Part shown: one piece after another, positions 52,144 to 59,924 of the stretch
Numbering within the stretch: the first letter of the stretch is position 1
How the letters are laid out: the number at the start of each line of letters is the position of its first letter
NCBI RefSeq assembly: GCF_027947595.1
Contig: NZ_CP116257.1
Coordinates: 310,001-374,000 of the forward strand
From: Streptomyces lienomycini
Lineage (GTDB): Bacteria; Actinomycetota; Actinomycetes; Streptomycetales; Streptomycetaceae
Reading direction: 5' to 3'
Length of the DNA: 64,000 bases
Position numbers and translations under genes: made by a program
Notes under the pieces: model-generated
What the model was told of the DNA's origin: nothing
Seen by the model: only the letters and a program-made list of their open reading frames with translations
Databases searched by the model: none

Positions 52144-52791
52144 TCAGCGACCGGCCGCGTCGAGCAGGGAGGAGTACCGCAGGCGGAGTGCGCGCTCCAT
52201 GCTCGCCAGAACGGCCCCGCCTCCCAGTGCGAGGTTCAGCCAGATCGGCAGGTGTATCGGCGATACGAAGGTTCCGACCCGCTGTGTGACGGGGGGGATG
52301 TGAGAGACGGGTTCAGCGAGCTGCAGCAGGTTCAGGCCCACACCGATGACCAGCAGCAACACCGACCCGAAGGCGACCGCCCGGCTCAGTCCCGGATGGC
52401 GGACACCGAAGCGCGCCCTCCGCCCCTCCGCGGAGGCGGGGTCGGGCGTGAGCTGAGACGGCTGTCCGCCCAAGGGGCGATAGTGGCAGCGCTTGATGCC
52501 GTAGCTGCTCATCGCCACCTCGATGACGCCCCCGTCGACAGGGAGGAGCGCGGGCAGTTTCGACTCGGCCACATGCCTGCCGTCCAGGAACAGATGCGCC
52601 CGGATCCTGCTGTTGTCCAACCGCGCCCAATGCCGTACGTCGACGGAGTACAGGCGGGCGGGCCCGTCGGCAGCGGGTAGCCGTAGCCAGAACAGGGAGC
52701 GAAAGGGGAGCTGCCACCAGCGGAATCGCTGCAGTTCCCGGCCGTCTCCCGGCTTCAGGCGCTTCGATGCAGCCCACTGTTTCCACGCCAT
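52144..52791 (-). CDS. Unknown membrane protein, divergent from TetR
   Basis: A 215-residue protein I do not recognise. The first 140 residues are soluble, beta-rich and basic (FRWWQLPFRSLFWLRL; VEVAM-like strands), then two transmembrane helices at about 147-167 and 185-205. The ATG at 52791 is chosen because AAGGGG precedes it; a GTG at 52812 is in frame. The TetR operator lies 40-90 bp upstream, so this gene is the most likely target of that repressor, together with the peptidase behind it. Confidence 0.7.
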   Translation of the reverse strand: MAWKQWAASKRLKPGDGRELQRFRWWQLPFRSLFWLRLPAADGPARLYSVDVRHWARLDNSRIRAHLFLDGRHVAESKLPALLPVDGGVIEVAMSSYGIKRCHYRPLGGQPSQLTPDPASAEGRRARFGVRHPGLSRAVAFGSVLLLVIGVGLNLLQLAEPVSHIPPVTQRVGTFVSPIHLPIWLNLALGGGAVLASMERALRLRYSSLLDAAGR

Positions 52792-52827
52792 GCTCCGCGC
52801 ACCCCTTCGCACTCGGCCGCACCCTCA

Positions 52828-52881
52828 CTAGTACGGCGTGTTAGAAGGACGCTAGCACGCTGTACTAGTACGGCGTGCTAG
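52828..52881. promoter_or_regulatory. TetR-type operator, two direct half-palindromic sites
   Basis: CTAGTACGGCGTGTTAG (52828-52844) and CTAGTACGGCGTGCTAG (52865-52881) are 37 bp apart. The right copy is half of a 30-bp inverted repeat with arms CTAGCACGC (52852-52860) and GCGTGCTAG (52873-52881), centred on TACTAGTA. It sits between the divergent TetR and membrane-protein starts. Confidence 0.75.
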
Positions 52882-52933
52882 TACAGTTGAGAAAGGTGGG
52901 AGAAGTGGTGGGAGAAGTAAAGGAGAGCGGAGC

Positions 52934-53545
52934 ATGGAAACACGGGAAAAGATCCTCCAGGCCGCTGCGGAGATGATCGCCGAGGACATGACGGCCAAGC
53001 TGAGCGTGCGCGCGGTCGCCGCGCGTGCGGGAGTGAGCACCGGATCGCTGAGATTCCACTTCCCCACCCAGCGCGCCCTGCAGGACAGCCTGCTCGCACG
53101 GATCTACGACAACCTGCTGCCCGGCGACCCGATCCGCGACCGGACGCTGCCGCCCCACGAACGGCTGCTGAACTGCCTGCGGCAGGTTCTCGCACCGCTC
53201 GGCACCAATAAGGACGCGCGAACCGCATGGAGCACGATCTACCGGAACTTCATCGAACCCGAGCCGACCGGACCGGTACGCGCCGCATACCTTGCCCATG
53301 AGCGGGAGGCGGAGCGCCTGGTCGAACACTGGCTGGCTGTGCTCGCCGGCGAAGGCGCACTGCCCCCGGGAGACCACACCCGCAACGTCAGATTCCTCCT
53401 CACCGTCCTCAACGGACTCTCGGTCGAACGCGCCCTGCCCACCCGCGAATCCGTCCTCATCGCCGAGACCGAGACCCTCAACGCCGCGGTCGACCACGTC
53501 CTCTCCACCGGACTCGCACCGTCCGCCGGGCCGACTCGGCCGTGA
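52934..53545 (+). CDS. TetR-family transcriptional regulator
   Basis: A 203-residue TetR protein. The N-terminal HTH is ILQAAAEMIAEDMTAKLSVRAVAARAGVSTGSLRFHF (read in two blocks, residues 7-45), typical of the family; the C-terminal 140 residues are a helical ligand pocket with no recognised subfamily. The ATG at 52934 is preceded by GGAG 8 bases upstream, within a purine-rich leader. It should repress itself and the divergent membrane protein by binding the repeat at 52828-52881; ligand unknown. Confidence 0.87.
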   Translation: METREKILQAAAEMIAEDMTAKLSVRAVAARAGVSTGSLRFHFPTQRALQDSLLARIYDNLLPGDPIRDRTLPPHERLLNCLRQVLAPLGTNKDARTAWSTIYRNFIEPEPTGPVRAAYLAHEREAERLVEHWLAVLAGEGALPPGDHTRNVRFLLTVLNGLSVERALPTRESVLIAETETLNAAVDHVLSTGLAPSAGPTRP

Positions 53546-53726
53546 ACCGGACCAGCCCCCCCCTTGGCGCCGAGGCGCGAGACCACGGTGCGACGGGCAC
53601 CGGCGTGGACAGACCGGCATGGTCGGCGGCTATCCGCCCGCCGGGCAGTTGCCGGACTCGAACTCTCGATGGCGACCGCAGAGACACGCAAAGACGCGGC
53701 ACCAGACGGCGAGGGAGATTTCGATC

Positions 53727-54076
53727 ATGGCGTGGAGCACCCGGGAGATGGCGGAGCTGGCCGGCGTCAGCCTCAGGGCCGTACGCCATTGCCACGACAT
53801 CCGATTGCTTGAAGAGCCGGAGCGTCGCTCCAACGGATACAAGCAGTACGGCGTCAGCGTCTCGTGCCTTACGTTCGACGCCTCCGGGCCCGCCGTCCCG
53901 GGCTCAGCGATCTCGCTTCAGACGCCCCGCGCGGCCGACAGCACACTGCCCGCACCATCGGCGAAGCCATCACCGATCTCTACAATCCAGCCCAGGTGGA
54001 CGTCATGAAGCGGCTCGACGGGCTCCTGTCCGACATGGATGCCCACGGCGATCGTTCTCAGAGCGCCGTTTCGTGA
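53727..54076 (+). pseudogene. MerR-family regulator remnant
   Basis: Starts MAWSTREMAELAGVSLRAVRH with an intact MerR HTH through GYKQYGVS (residue 45), closely matching the intact MerR at 54271-55023. The frame then shifts: VRRLRARRPGLSDLAS continues the match in another frame from about 53870, the effector-domain middle is deleted, and the tail YNPAQVDVMKRLDGLL (about 53980-54030) matches the C-terminus HNRAHLDVLRRVHTIL of the intact copy. GAGGGAG precedes the ATG. A broken duplicate of that gene. Confidence 0.8.
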
Positions 54077-54270
54077 CTCTATGGGCGGATCCCAGTGTGC
54101 ACCTGATGGTGTGACGCGTGGACGACGGAGTCGTTGCCACGACCGCTCCCGCTTGGACACCAGCGAACCGTAGTCCGTGCGGTCCACTGCCGCATGTGCC
54201 TCGTTTCTGTGAGCCGGTACGACGCTGCGCGGACGACACGAATGCGGCGTGTGACTCCCCGGCGCCGCCC

Positions 54271-55023
54271 TCACTGCTGGGTGCCGTTGCTCTCGCTTCC
54301 CGAGGTGTCGTTCTCGACGAGGATGGTGTGGACGCGCCGCAGCACGTCGAGGTGGGCGCGGTTGTGGAACTCGACCAGTGCGTGCACGGCGACCGATTCC
54401 GCAACGGCCCTTTCCCGGTGCGAGGCCAGCCCGAGGTCGGCCAGAGCAGGGTGGGCCCGGTGCTGCCGGCGGACTTCGGGTGCCATGCGCTCGGCCAGCC
54501 GCTGCCGTACGTCGTCGGGAGCGTTCTCGTCGAGCGTCGCGAACTCCGCATCCAGGACGCCGCGAGGTCCCGAAAGCTGCTCTTGGAGGGCGGCCATCGC
54601 TTCGGGTGTGAGGATGCTGGAGTAGGCCATCAGCAAGGACCGCTGGGTTTCGGGCAGGTCGTCGGCGAGTGTCTTGAGGCCAGGGGGCATGTCGAGCGCG
54701 GTCCGGTTGTCCCTGATGGCAGCCAGTTCCCGCCGCATCCGCTGCCGGCGTTCGATGTCCGCCGCGAGTTCGGCGTCCAGGTCCCGGAGGATCCGCCGCG
54801 CCTTCTCGTCACCGCTCTCCACCGAAGGGACATCCGCGAGGGCAACTCCGAGGTCGGTCAGTCTGCGGATACGCAGCAGGCGCACCAGATGGCTGACGCC
54901 ATAGCGCTTGTAGCCGTTGGACGCTCGCTCCGGCTCATCCAGCAAGCCGATCTCGTGGTAGTGACGGACGGCCTTGGCCGTCGTCCCCGCGAGTTCCGCC
55001 AGCTGACGGGTACTCCACGCCAC
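54271..55023 (-). CDS. MerR-family transcriptional regulator
   Basis: A 250-residue MerR regulator. VAWSTRQLAELAGTTAKAVRHYHEIGLLDEP (blocks from residue 1) and GYKRYGVSHLVRLLRIRRL make the winged HTH and linker; the remaining 170 residues are a helical effector region with no metal-binding cysteines, so a drug, peptide or other organic inducer is likelier than a metal. GTG 55023 has GGAGAGGGGG upstream; the frame is open to 55200 but that would cross the promoter. Divergent from the peptidase gene and sharing MerR-type operators with it. Confidence 0.86.
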   Translation of the reverse strand: MAWSTRQLAELAGTTAKAVRHYHEIGLLDEPERASNGYKRYGVSHLVRLLRIRRLTDLGVALADVPSVESGDEKARRILRDLDAELAADIERRQRMRRELAAIRDNRTALDMPPGLKTLADDLPETQRSLLMAYSSILTPEAMAALQEQLSGPRGVLDAEFATLDENAPDDVRQRLAERMAPEVRRQHRAHPALADLGLASHRERAVAESVAVHALVEFHNRAHLDVLRRVHTILVENDTSGSESNGTQQ

Positions 55024-55058
55024 CAGGAGCCCCCTCTCCAGGATCATGCCCGGCCGCC

Positions 55059-55089
55059 ATTGAAAACCCTGCCCCTGGGGCACGGTCAA
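55059..55089 (-). promoter_or_regulatory. MerR-type promoter for merR gene
   Basis: On the minus strand TTGACC (55089-55084), a 19-bp spacer holding GTGCCCCAGGGGCAGGG, then TTCAAT (55064-55059). A 19-bp spacer with a dyad operator is the hallmark of MerR-activated promoters. Confidence 0.7.
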
Positions 55090-55115
55090 CTCCGGCCGTT
55101 TCCGGCGGCCAGTCA

Positions 55116-55146
55116 TTGACCTTGCCCCAGGGGCAGGGAGTGGGCT
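55116..55146 (+). promoter_or_regulatory. MerR-type promoter for peptidase gene
   Basis: TTGACC (55116-55121), then the near-identical operator TTGCCCCAGGGGCAGGG, and a weak -10 position at 55141-55146 after a 19-bp spacer. It faces away from the copy at 55059-55089. The two operators differ by one base in the left arm. Confidence 0.65.
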
Positions 55147-55188
55147 GGTCGCGACCACGCCCCACACACAGGTATGCGGAGACTGGAC

Positions 55189-56700
55189 ATGAAAAGGCAC
55201 AGCAGTGTCGGCCGAAGCCTGGCCCTCCTGGCGGTCATCGGCCTGGGCTCGTCAGTGACCACTCTGCCCGCCGCCGCCGACGACACGAAAACGCCTCAGA
55301 CGAAGTGGGGCCAGTGCCCCGACGACATCGTGGCAGAAGCCGCTCCGACCGTACTGCAGTGCGCCGCAGTGTCCGTGCCGCTGGACTACGCCCACTCGGA
55401 CGGCGAACAGATCGACCTCACCGTCTCCCGGCTGGCCGCCGCCGACCCGGACAAGCGGCGCGGCATTCTCATGCTCAACCCGGGCGGCCCCGGCGGATCC
55501 GGGCTGGCGCTGTCCGCACTGCTGGTGGCCCAAGGCCTGCCCAGCAGCGTCACCGACCGCTACGACCTGATCGGCATGGACACCCGTGGGATCGGTCATT
55601 CCACACCGGTCAGTTGCGGCTTCACCACCGACAGCCCCTACTACTCCAACATCCCGCCCTACGCGGTCGACGACGCCGCGGTCACCGCACAGGCCAAGGT
55701 CGCCGAGCAGGCAGCCAAGCAGTGCGCGGACAACGACGACGACGGCCGGCTGCGTCACCTCACCACCGCGAACACCGCCCGCGACCTGGACCGGATCCGG
55801 GCCGCGCTCGGTGAAAAGAAGACCAGCTACCTGGGCTACTCCTACGGCACGGCACTCGGCGCCGCCTACGCGTCGATGTTCCCCGAGCGCTCCGACCGAA
55901 TGGTGCTCGACAGCAACATCGGAGACACCCACCTCAACCGCGACGCCATGCGCCGCTACGCGCTCGGCATGGAACAGACCCTGCCGGACTTCGCGAAGTG
56001 GGCCGCCAGCCGCCACGACAGCTACGGCCTGGGCCGCACACCCAGCCAGGTCCGGGCGTCCTACCTCACCATCGCCGGCAGACTCGACGAGGTTCCCGTC
56101 GCAGGGATCGACGGGCCCCTCTTCCGCCTCCTGACATTCGGCCACCTCTTCAAGCAGACGCAGTACCCCGCGCTGGCGCAGACCTGGCAGACGCTGCTCG
56201 AAGGCGACGAGGCCACGGTCCGTGACCTGCGAGCCCTCCAGCAGGAAGGGACGGACGGGCCGGTATCGCCGACCGACAACGCCCTGACCGTGTTCCTCGC
56301 CGTCACCTGCAACGACGTCGAGTGGCCCGAGGACGTCAACACCTACCGTCGGGGCGTCGCCGAGGACCGTGAGCGCTACCCGCTGTACGGCGCCGCCACC
56401 GCCAACATCACACCCTGCGCCTTCTGGCCGCACGCCCCCGCCGAACCGCCCGTGGAGGTCGACACCGAAGGCCCGCGCAACGTACTGCTCCTGCAAAACC
56501 GCAGGGACGCGTCGACCCCGCACGTGGGCGGGGAGATGCTGCGCCAGAAGTTCGGCGACCGCGCCCGGCTGGTCAGCGTCGACGACAGCGGGCACGGCGT
56601 CTACGTACTGGGCAAGAACTCCTGCGCGCTGAACACCACCACCCGCTACCTCGTCGAGGGCAAGATGCCGACGAAGGACACCCTCTGCCGCGCGGATTGA
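55189..56700 (+). CDS. Secreted tripeptidyl-aminopeptidase-like hydrolase (island copy 2)
   Basis: A 503-residue alpha/beta-hydrolase. The N-terminus MKRHSSVGRSLALLAVIGLG...AAAD is a Sec signal peptide with an AxA cleavage site and no lipobox, so unlike its relatives it should be freely secreted. NPGGPGGSGLALS, GYSYGTALGAAYA with Ser 218, LQNRRDASTPH (Asp) and DSGHGVYVLG (His) make the catalytic set. ATG 55189 has GGAG at 55177-55180, 8 bases upstream; ATG 55174 is also in frame. Controlled by the divergent MerR. Confidence 0.88.
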   Translation: MKRHSSVGRSLALLAVIGLGSSVTTLPAAADDTKTPQTKWGQCPDDIVAEAAPTVLQCAAVSVPLDYAHSDGEQIDLTVSRLAAADPDKRRGILMLNPGGPGGSGLALSALLVAQGLPSSVTDRYDLIGMDTRGIGHSTPVSCGFTTDSPYYSNIPPYAVDDAAVTAQAKVAEQAAKQCADNDDDGRLRHLTTANTARDLDRIRAALGEKKTSYLGYSYGTALGAAYASMFPERSDRMVLDSNIGDTHLNRDAMRRYALGMEQTLPDFAKWAASRHDSYGLGRTPSQVRASYLTIAGRLDEVPVAGIDGPLFRLLTFGHLFKQTQYPALAQTWQTLLEGDEATVRDLRALQQEGTDGPVSPTDNALTVFLAVTCNDVEWPEDVNTYRRGVAEDRERYPLYGAATANITPCAFWPHAPAEPPVEVDTEGPRNVLLLQNRRDASTPHVGGEMLRQKFGDRARLVSVDDSGHGVYVLGKNSCALNTTTRYLVEGKMPTKDTLCRAD

Positions 56701-57287
56701 CCACCGGACCCGCGCCGCCGGCACCCCGTCCGCCGCCGACATCTTCCGGCGTACCCGTCGACTGGTTCGCCGCGTCAGCAGTGCGCCCTTCCGGAGCGGG
56801 ATCAGGGCCGGGATCAGGGCCGGTGAATGGTGTAGCAGCGCATCGGAGACCCAGCGCCCTTGGTACCAGGGTCCCGATGCGTCGCCCGGGACGGTTCCTG
56901 CGAAGGTGCCGGGCGGCCGGGCGTTGTGGGGAAGGCACAGTCGACCTAGTGCCTTCGGTCCCATGTGCGCGGTCTTCCGTGAGAGCCGCGAGGTCGGACG
57001 GGGATGAGCGGCCGATCGACTTCGCCGGTGGACGGGCGGTGGACAGACGCCTTTGGACGGTGCGGCACGAGATGGCACGGGCCGAGCTGGTGCAGATGCT
57101 CTGACCAGGAAAAATGTCACGAGACGGTACGGCAGGGCATTCCCCGGCATGATCGCTCACGGTCTCGTAATGGGTAGGTCTCGGGTTCGAATCCCGAAGG
57201 CGGCTCTATCGAACCCCAGGCCAGGTAGCTAGTGATCTGGGGTTGGGCAGGCCGGACAGGTCGGTGGCAGTCCGGCCCGTACGCCGG
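56701..57287. other. Non-coding end of the island
   Basis: About 590 bp with no supported gene. It contains the distal att copy (57164-57206) and a weak hairpin after it. Short frames (for example 56697-57104 +) have shadow-like composition. No integrase remnant is recognisable. Confidence 0.5.
57164..57206 (+). repeat. attR-like repeat (displaced tRNA-Thr 3' end)
   Basis: Second copy of the tRNA-Thr anticodon-to-acceptor half; 42 of 43 bases match 49229-49271. The 5' half of a tRNA is absent here. Downstream, AACCCCAG (57212-57219) and CTGGGGTT (57237-57244) form a terminator-like hairpin, so this was probably the original gene end. Confidence 0.9.
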
Positions 57288-58978
57288 TCACTTCGCGTCC
57301 GCGTAGCACTCCACCACCGCCGTAGTGAACGGGAACCGCACCGGCGTCGTCCCGAACGTCAGCCGTCCCGCCAGTTCGGCCGCGTCCCGGATCGCCGCGA
57401 CGACGGTGTCGGCCTCCTCCTCGGGACAGTGCACGATCACCTCGTCGTGCTGGAAGAAGACCAGCTCGGCCGCCAGGTCCGCGCAGGTCTGCCGCAGGGC
57501 CGCGAGCAGGAGCAGCGTCCAGTCGGCGGCGCTGCCCTGGACGACGAAGTTGCGGGCGAAGCGGCCCCGCGCGCGGGCGTCGGTCGACGCGTAGCCCGGC
57601 ACCCACTCGTGCGGGCGGCCCGGGGCGTCCGGGGCGTCGTCCTGCGGCAGGCCCGCCTCCTCGGCGCCGTCGGCCGCGCCGCCGCGGGCGGGCAGGTGCG
57701 GCCCAGCCAGGTGCGCACGAGCCGGCCCTCCTCGCCCGCGCGGGCCGCGTCGTCGACGTACGCCACCGCGCGGGGGAAGCGGCGTCGCAGAGCGGCGAGG
57801 TTCTTGAGGCCGTCGCCGGAGGTCTGGCCGTACACCGCGCCGAGCACGGCGAGCTTGGCCTGGGCGCGGTCGCCGGAGAAGGCGCGGTCGGAGACCGCCT
57901 GGTAGAGGTCGCTCTCCCGGCCGGCCACCTCCATCAGACCGGGGTCGCGGGAGATCGCCGCCAGCACGCGCGGCTCCATCTGGTCGGCGTCGGCGACGAC
58001 CAGCCGCCAGCCCGGGTCGGCCACGACGGCCCGCCGGATCACCTTGGGGATCTGCAGCCCGCCCCCGCCGTTGGTCACCCAGCGCCCGGTGACGGTGCCG
58101 CCCGCCAGGAACTCGGGGCGGAACCGTCCGTCGCGCACCCAGTCCTGGAGCCAGGACCAGCCGTGGGCGACCCAGATCCGGTACAGCCTCTTGTACTCGA
58201 TGAGGGGCTTCACGGCCGGGTGGTCGAGCGACTCCAGCTCCCAGCGGCGGGTGGAGCCGACCTTGACGCCCGCCTGCCCGAAGGCCCTGACCACGTCGGC
58301 GGGCAGGTCGGGCCGCACCCGGCGGCCGAAGGCGGCGGACACCTCCTCGGCCAGCTCGGCCAGGCGGCGCGGCTCGCCCCCGCCCGCGTACCGCTCGCCC
58401 AGCAGGTCGTGCAGCACCTCGCGGTGCACGTCGGCCCGCCAGGGCAGCCCCGCGCGGTTCATCTCGGCGGCCACCAGCATCCCCGCCGACTCGGCGGCCG
58501 TCAGCAGGCGCAGTCGGCCGGGGTGCGCCGAACGGTCGTGGCGGCGCTGCTGCTCGGCGTAGACGGCGAGCAGGTCGGACAGGGGGAGGTGGACGGCCTG
58601 GGGTTCGAACAGCGGGGACTGCGCGCCGGGCTCGGCGGAGCGCTGCGGTGGGTCGGGCGGGACGGGGCCGCCGTGCAGCCGGGCCAGGGCGGCCGCGGCC
58701 GAGTGCGGCTCCCCGTACCTCCCCTCGTGGCCGAGCAGGAGCGTTTCGGCGGCTTCCACGTCGTAGCACCGCTCCACCCGCACCCCCTCGGCGAGCAGGC
58801 GCGGTGCGATCTCGGCGGTGGACCGCCACACCCAGCGCGTGACCTCGGGTCTGCTGCGCACCGCCCCGGCGAGGTCGGGCTCCCGCCGCACCGGCCCGGC
58901 GGGCAGCCCGTCGGGGCCGAGGGCGGCGACCTCCACGCCGCCGCCCTCGGCCACCGCGAGCGCGCACCTCCGGGTCAT
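57288..58978 (-). pseudogene. Family-A DNA polymerase (3'-5' exonuclease-like/polymerase), frameshifted
   Basis: A DNA polymerase I-like protein (about 563 residues) without the 5' nuclease. MTRRCALAVAEGG starts at 58978; polymerase motifs read in this frame include VVADADQMEPRVLAAIS (motif A) and RRFPRAVAYVDDAA. At about 57677-57700, in a CCCGCCCGCGG stretch, one base is missing: the frame changes and the C-terminal half (GYASTDARARGRFARNFVVQGSAADW, then FFQHDEVIVHCPE, motif C) continues in the next frame to 57288. Everything else is intact, so it is either a fresh mutation or a sequencing error. The exonuclease Asp/Glu residues are degenerate, and it resembles the second polA of Streptomyces. 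Confidence 0.85.
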
Positions 58979-59031
58979 GTACGCGAGTGTCGCAGGCGGG
59001 TCTGACAACGCCCGCGCGGCGACGGCCGGCC

Positions 59032-59838
59032 TCAGCCCTCTTCGGGCGTGGGCCCCGCCGACCCGGTCTCCGTGGTCTTCTCCGCGGCCTTCTCCTCGGT
59101 CTTCTCCTCGGTGAGCTGGATGAACTCCGCCACCGCCTCGGCCACGTACCGCTCGGTCGCCTCCTTGGCGAGACCGAGCCCGCTCAGCACGCCCGCGCCG
59201 TCCTCGTGCTCCAGCAGGGCGAGCAGGACGTGCTCCGTGCCGATGTAGTTGTGACCGAGGCGCAGGGCCTCGCGGAAGGTGAGTTCGAGGACCTTCTTGG
59301 CCGCGGGGCCGTACGGCACCAGCTCGGGCACCTCCGCGGCGGCCGGTGGGAGCGCCGCGGTCGCCGCCTCGCGGATCGCGTCCAAGGTCACGCCCTGCGC
59401 GGCGACCGCCTTGGCGGAGAGGCTCTCGCGTTCGGTGACCAGGCCGAGGACGAGGTGCTCGGGCAGGCCCTCGGTGTTCCCCGCGGTCTTGGCCGCGTTG
59501 TGGGCGGCCATCACGACGTTGCGCGCGCGGGGCGTGTAGCGGTTGAAGCCCTGGTTCGCGTCCAGGTCCGCCGATTCCTTGGGCACGAAGCGCTTCTGCG
59601 CCGCCTGCCGGGTGACCCCCATGCTCTTGCCGATGTCCGTCCAGGAGGCGCCGGAACGCCGGGCCTGGTCCACGAAGTGGCCGATGAGGTGGTCGGCCAC
59701 CTCGCCGAGGTGCTCGCCGGCGATGACGGCGTCCTGGAGCTGTTCCAGGGGCTCCGGATGCACCTTCTTGATCGCGGTGATGAGGTCGTCGAGGCGTACG
59801 GATGACGTGGATGACGTGGTGCTCGGGTTCGTCGTCAT
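59032..59838 (-). CDS. HTH and Clp N-terminal domain protein
   Basis: A 268-residue protein. Residues about 25-90 carry a helix-turn-helix (SGASWTDIGKSMGVTRQAAQKRF), residues about 95-240 two Clp_N repeats like the substrate-binding domain of ClpC/ClpA, with no ATPase; the last 25 residues are charged (Glu/Lys/Thr). Probably a DNA-binding regulator or Clp-related adaptor. The ATG at 59838 is preceded by no ribosome site but by GGTTGACAC; palindromic sites at 59839-59886 suggest autoregulation. Confidence 0.82.
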   Translation of the reverse strand: MTTNPSTTSSTSSVRLDDLITAIKKVHPEPLEQLQDAVIAGEHLGEVADHLIGHFVDQARRSGASWTDIGKSMGVTRQAAQKRFVPKESADLDANQGFNRYTPRARNVVMAAHNAAKTAGNTEGLPEHLVLGLVTERESLSAKAVAAQGVTLDAIREAATAALPPAAAEVPELVPYGPAAKKVLELTFREALRLGHNYIGTEHVLLALLEHEDGAGVLSGLGLAKEATERYVAEAVAEFIQLTEEKTEEKAAEKTTETGSAGPTPEEG

Positions 59839-59839
59839 G

Positions 59840-59886
59840 TGTCAACCGTAGGTTGCGCTTGCGGGGGTGTCAACCGATGGTTGACA
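59840..59886. promoter_or_regulatory. Paired palindromes at the Clp_N/HTH gene start
   Basis: TGTCAACCGATGGTTGACA (59868-59886) is a perfect palindrome with 8-base arms. A second, imperfect copy TGTCAACCGTAGGTTGC (59840-59856) abuts the ATG. They are 28 bp apart centre to centre, about three helical turns, and each contains TTGAC on the minus strand. Confidence 0.75.
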
Positions 59887-59924
59887 GTCTCTGCGGTCGT
59901 GGAAGTCGTGGCACCATCGGCCGG

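Larger units (their letters stand above)
49229..57206. mobile_element. tRNA-Thr genomic island, decayed (about 7.9 kb)
   Basis: Bounded by the 43-base direct repeat of the tRNA-Thr 3' half. No integrase, excisionase, replication or transfer gene remains. Cargo: broken FAD oxidase, two secreted peptidases, unknown membrane protein, TetR regulator, broken and intact MerR regulators. Intergenic DNA is longer and less GC-rich than in the flanks. The tRNA 3' end now present was presumably supplied by the element. Confidence 0.75.

Noticed and set aside
49430-57160. Possible integrase or transfer gene in the island
   Set aside because: No tyrosine recombinase motif (HxxR...Y), excisionase or replication protein was recognisable in any frame.
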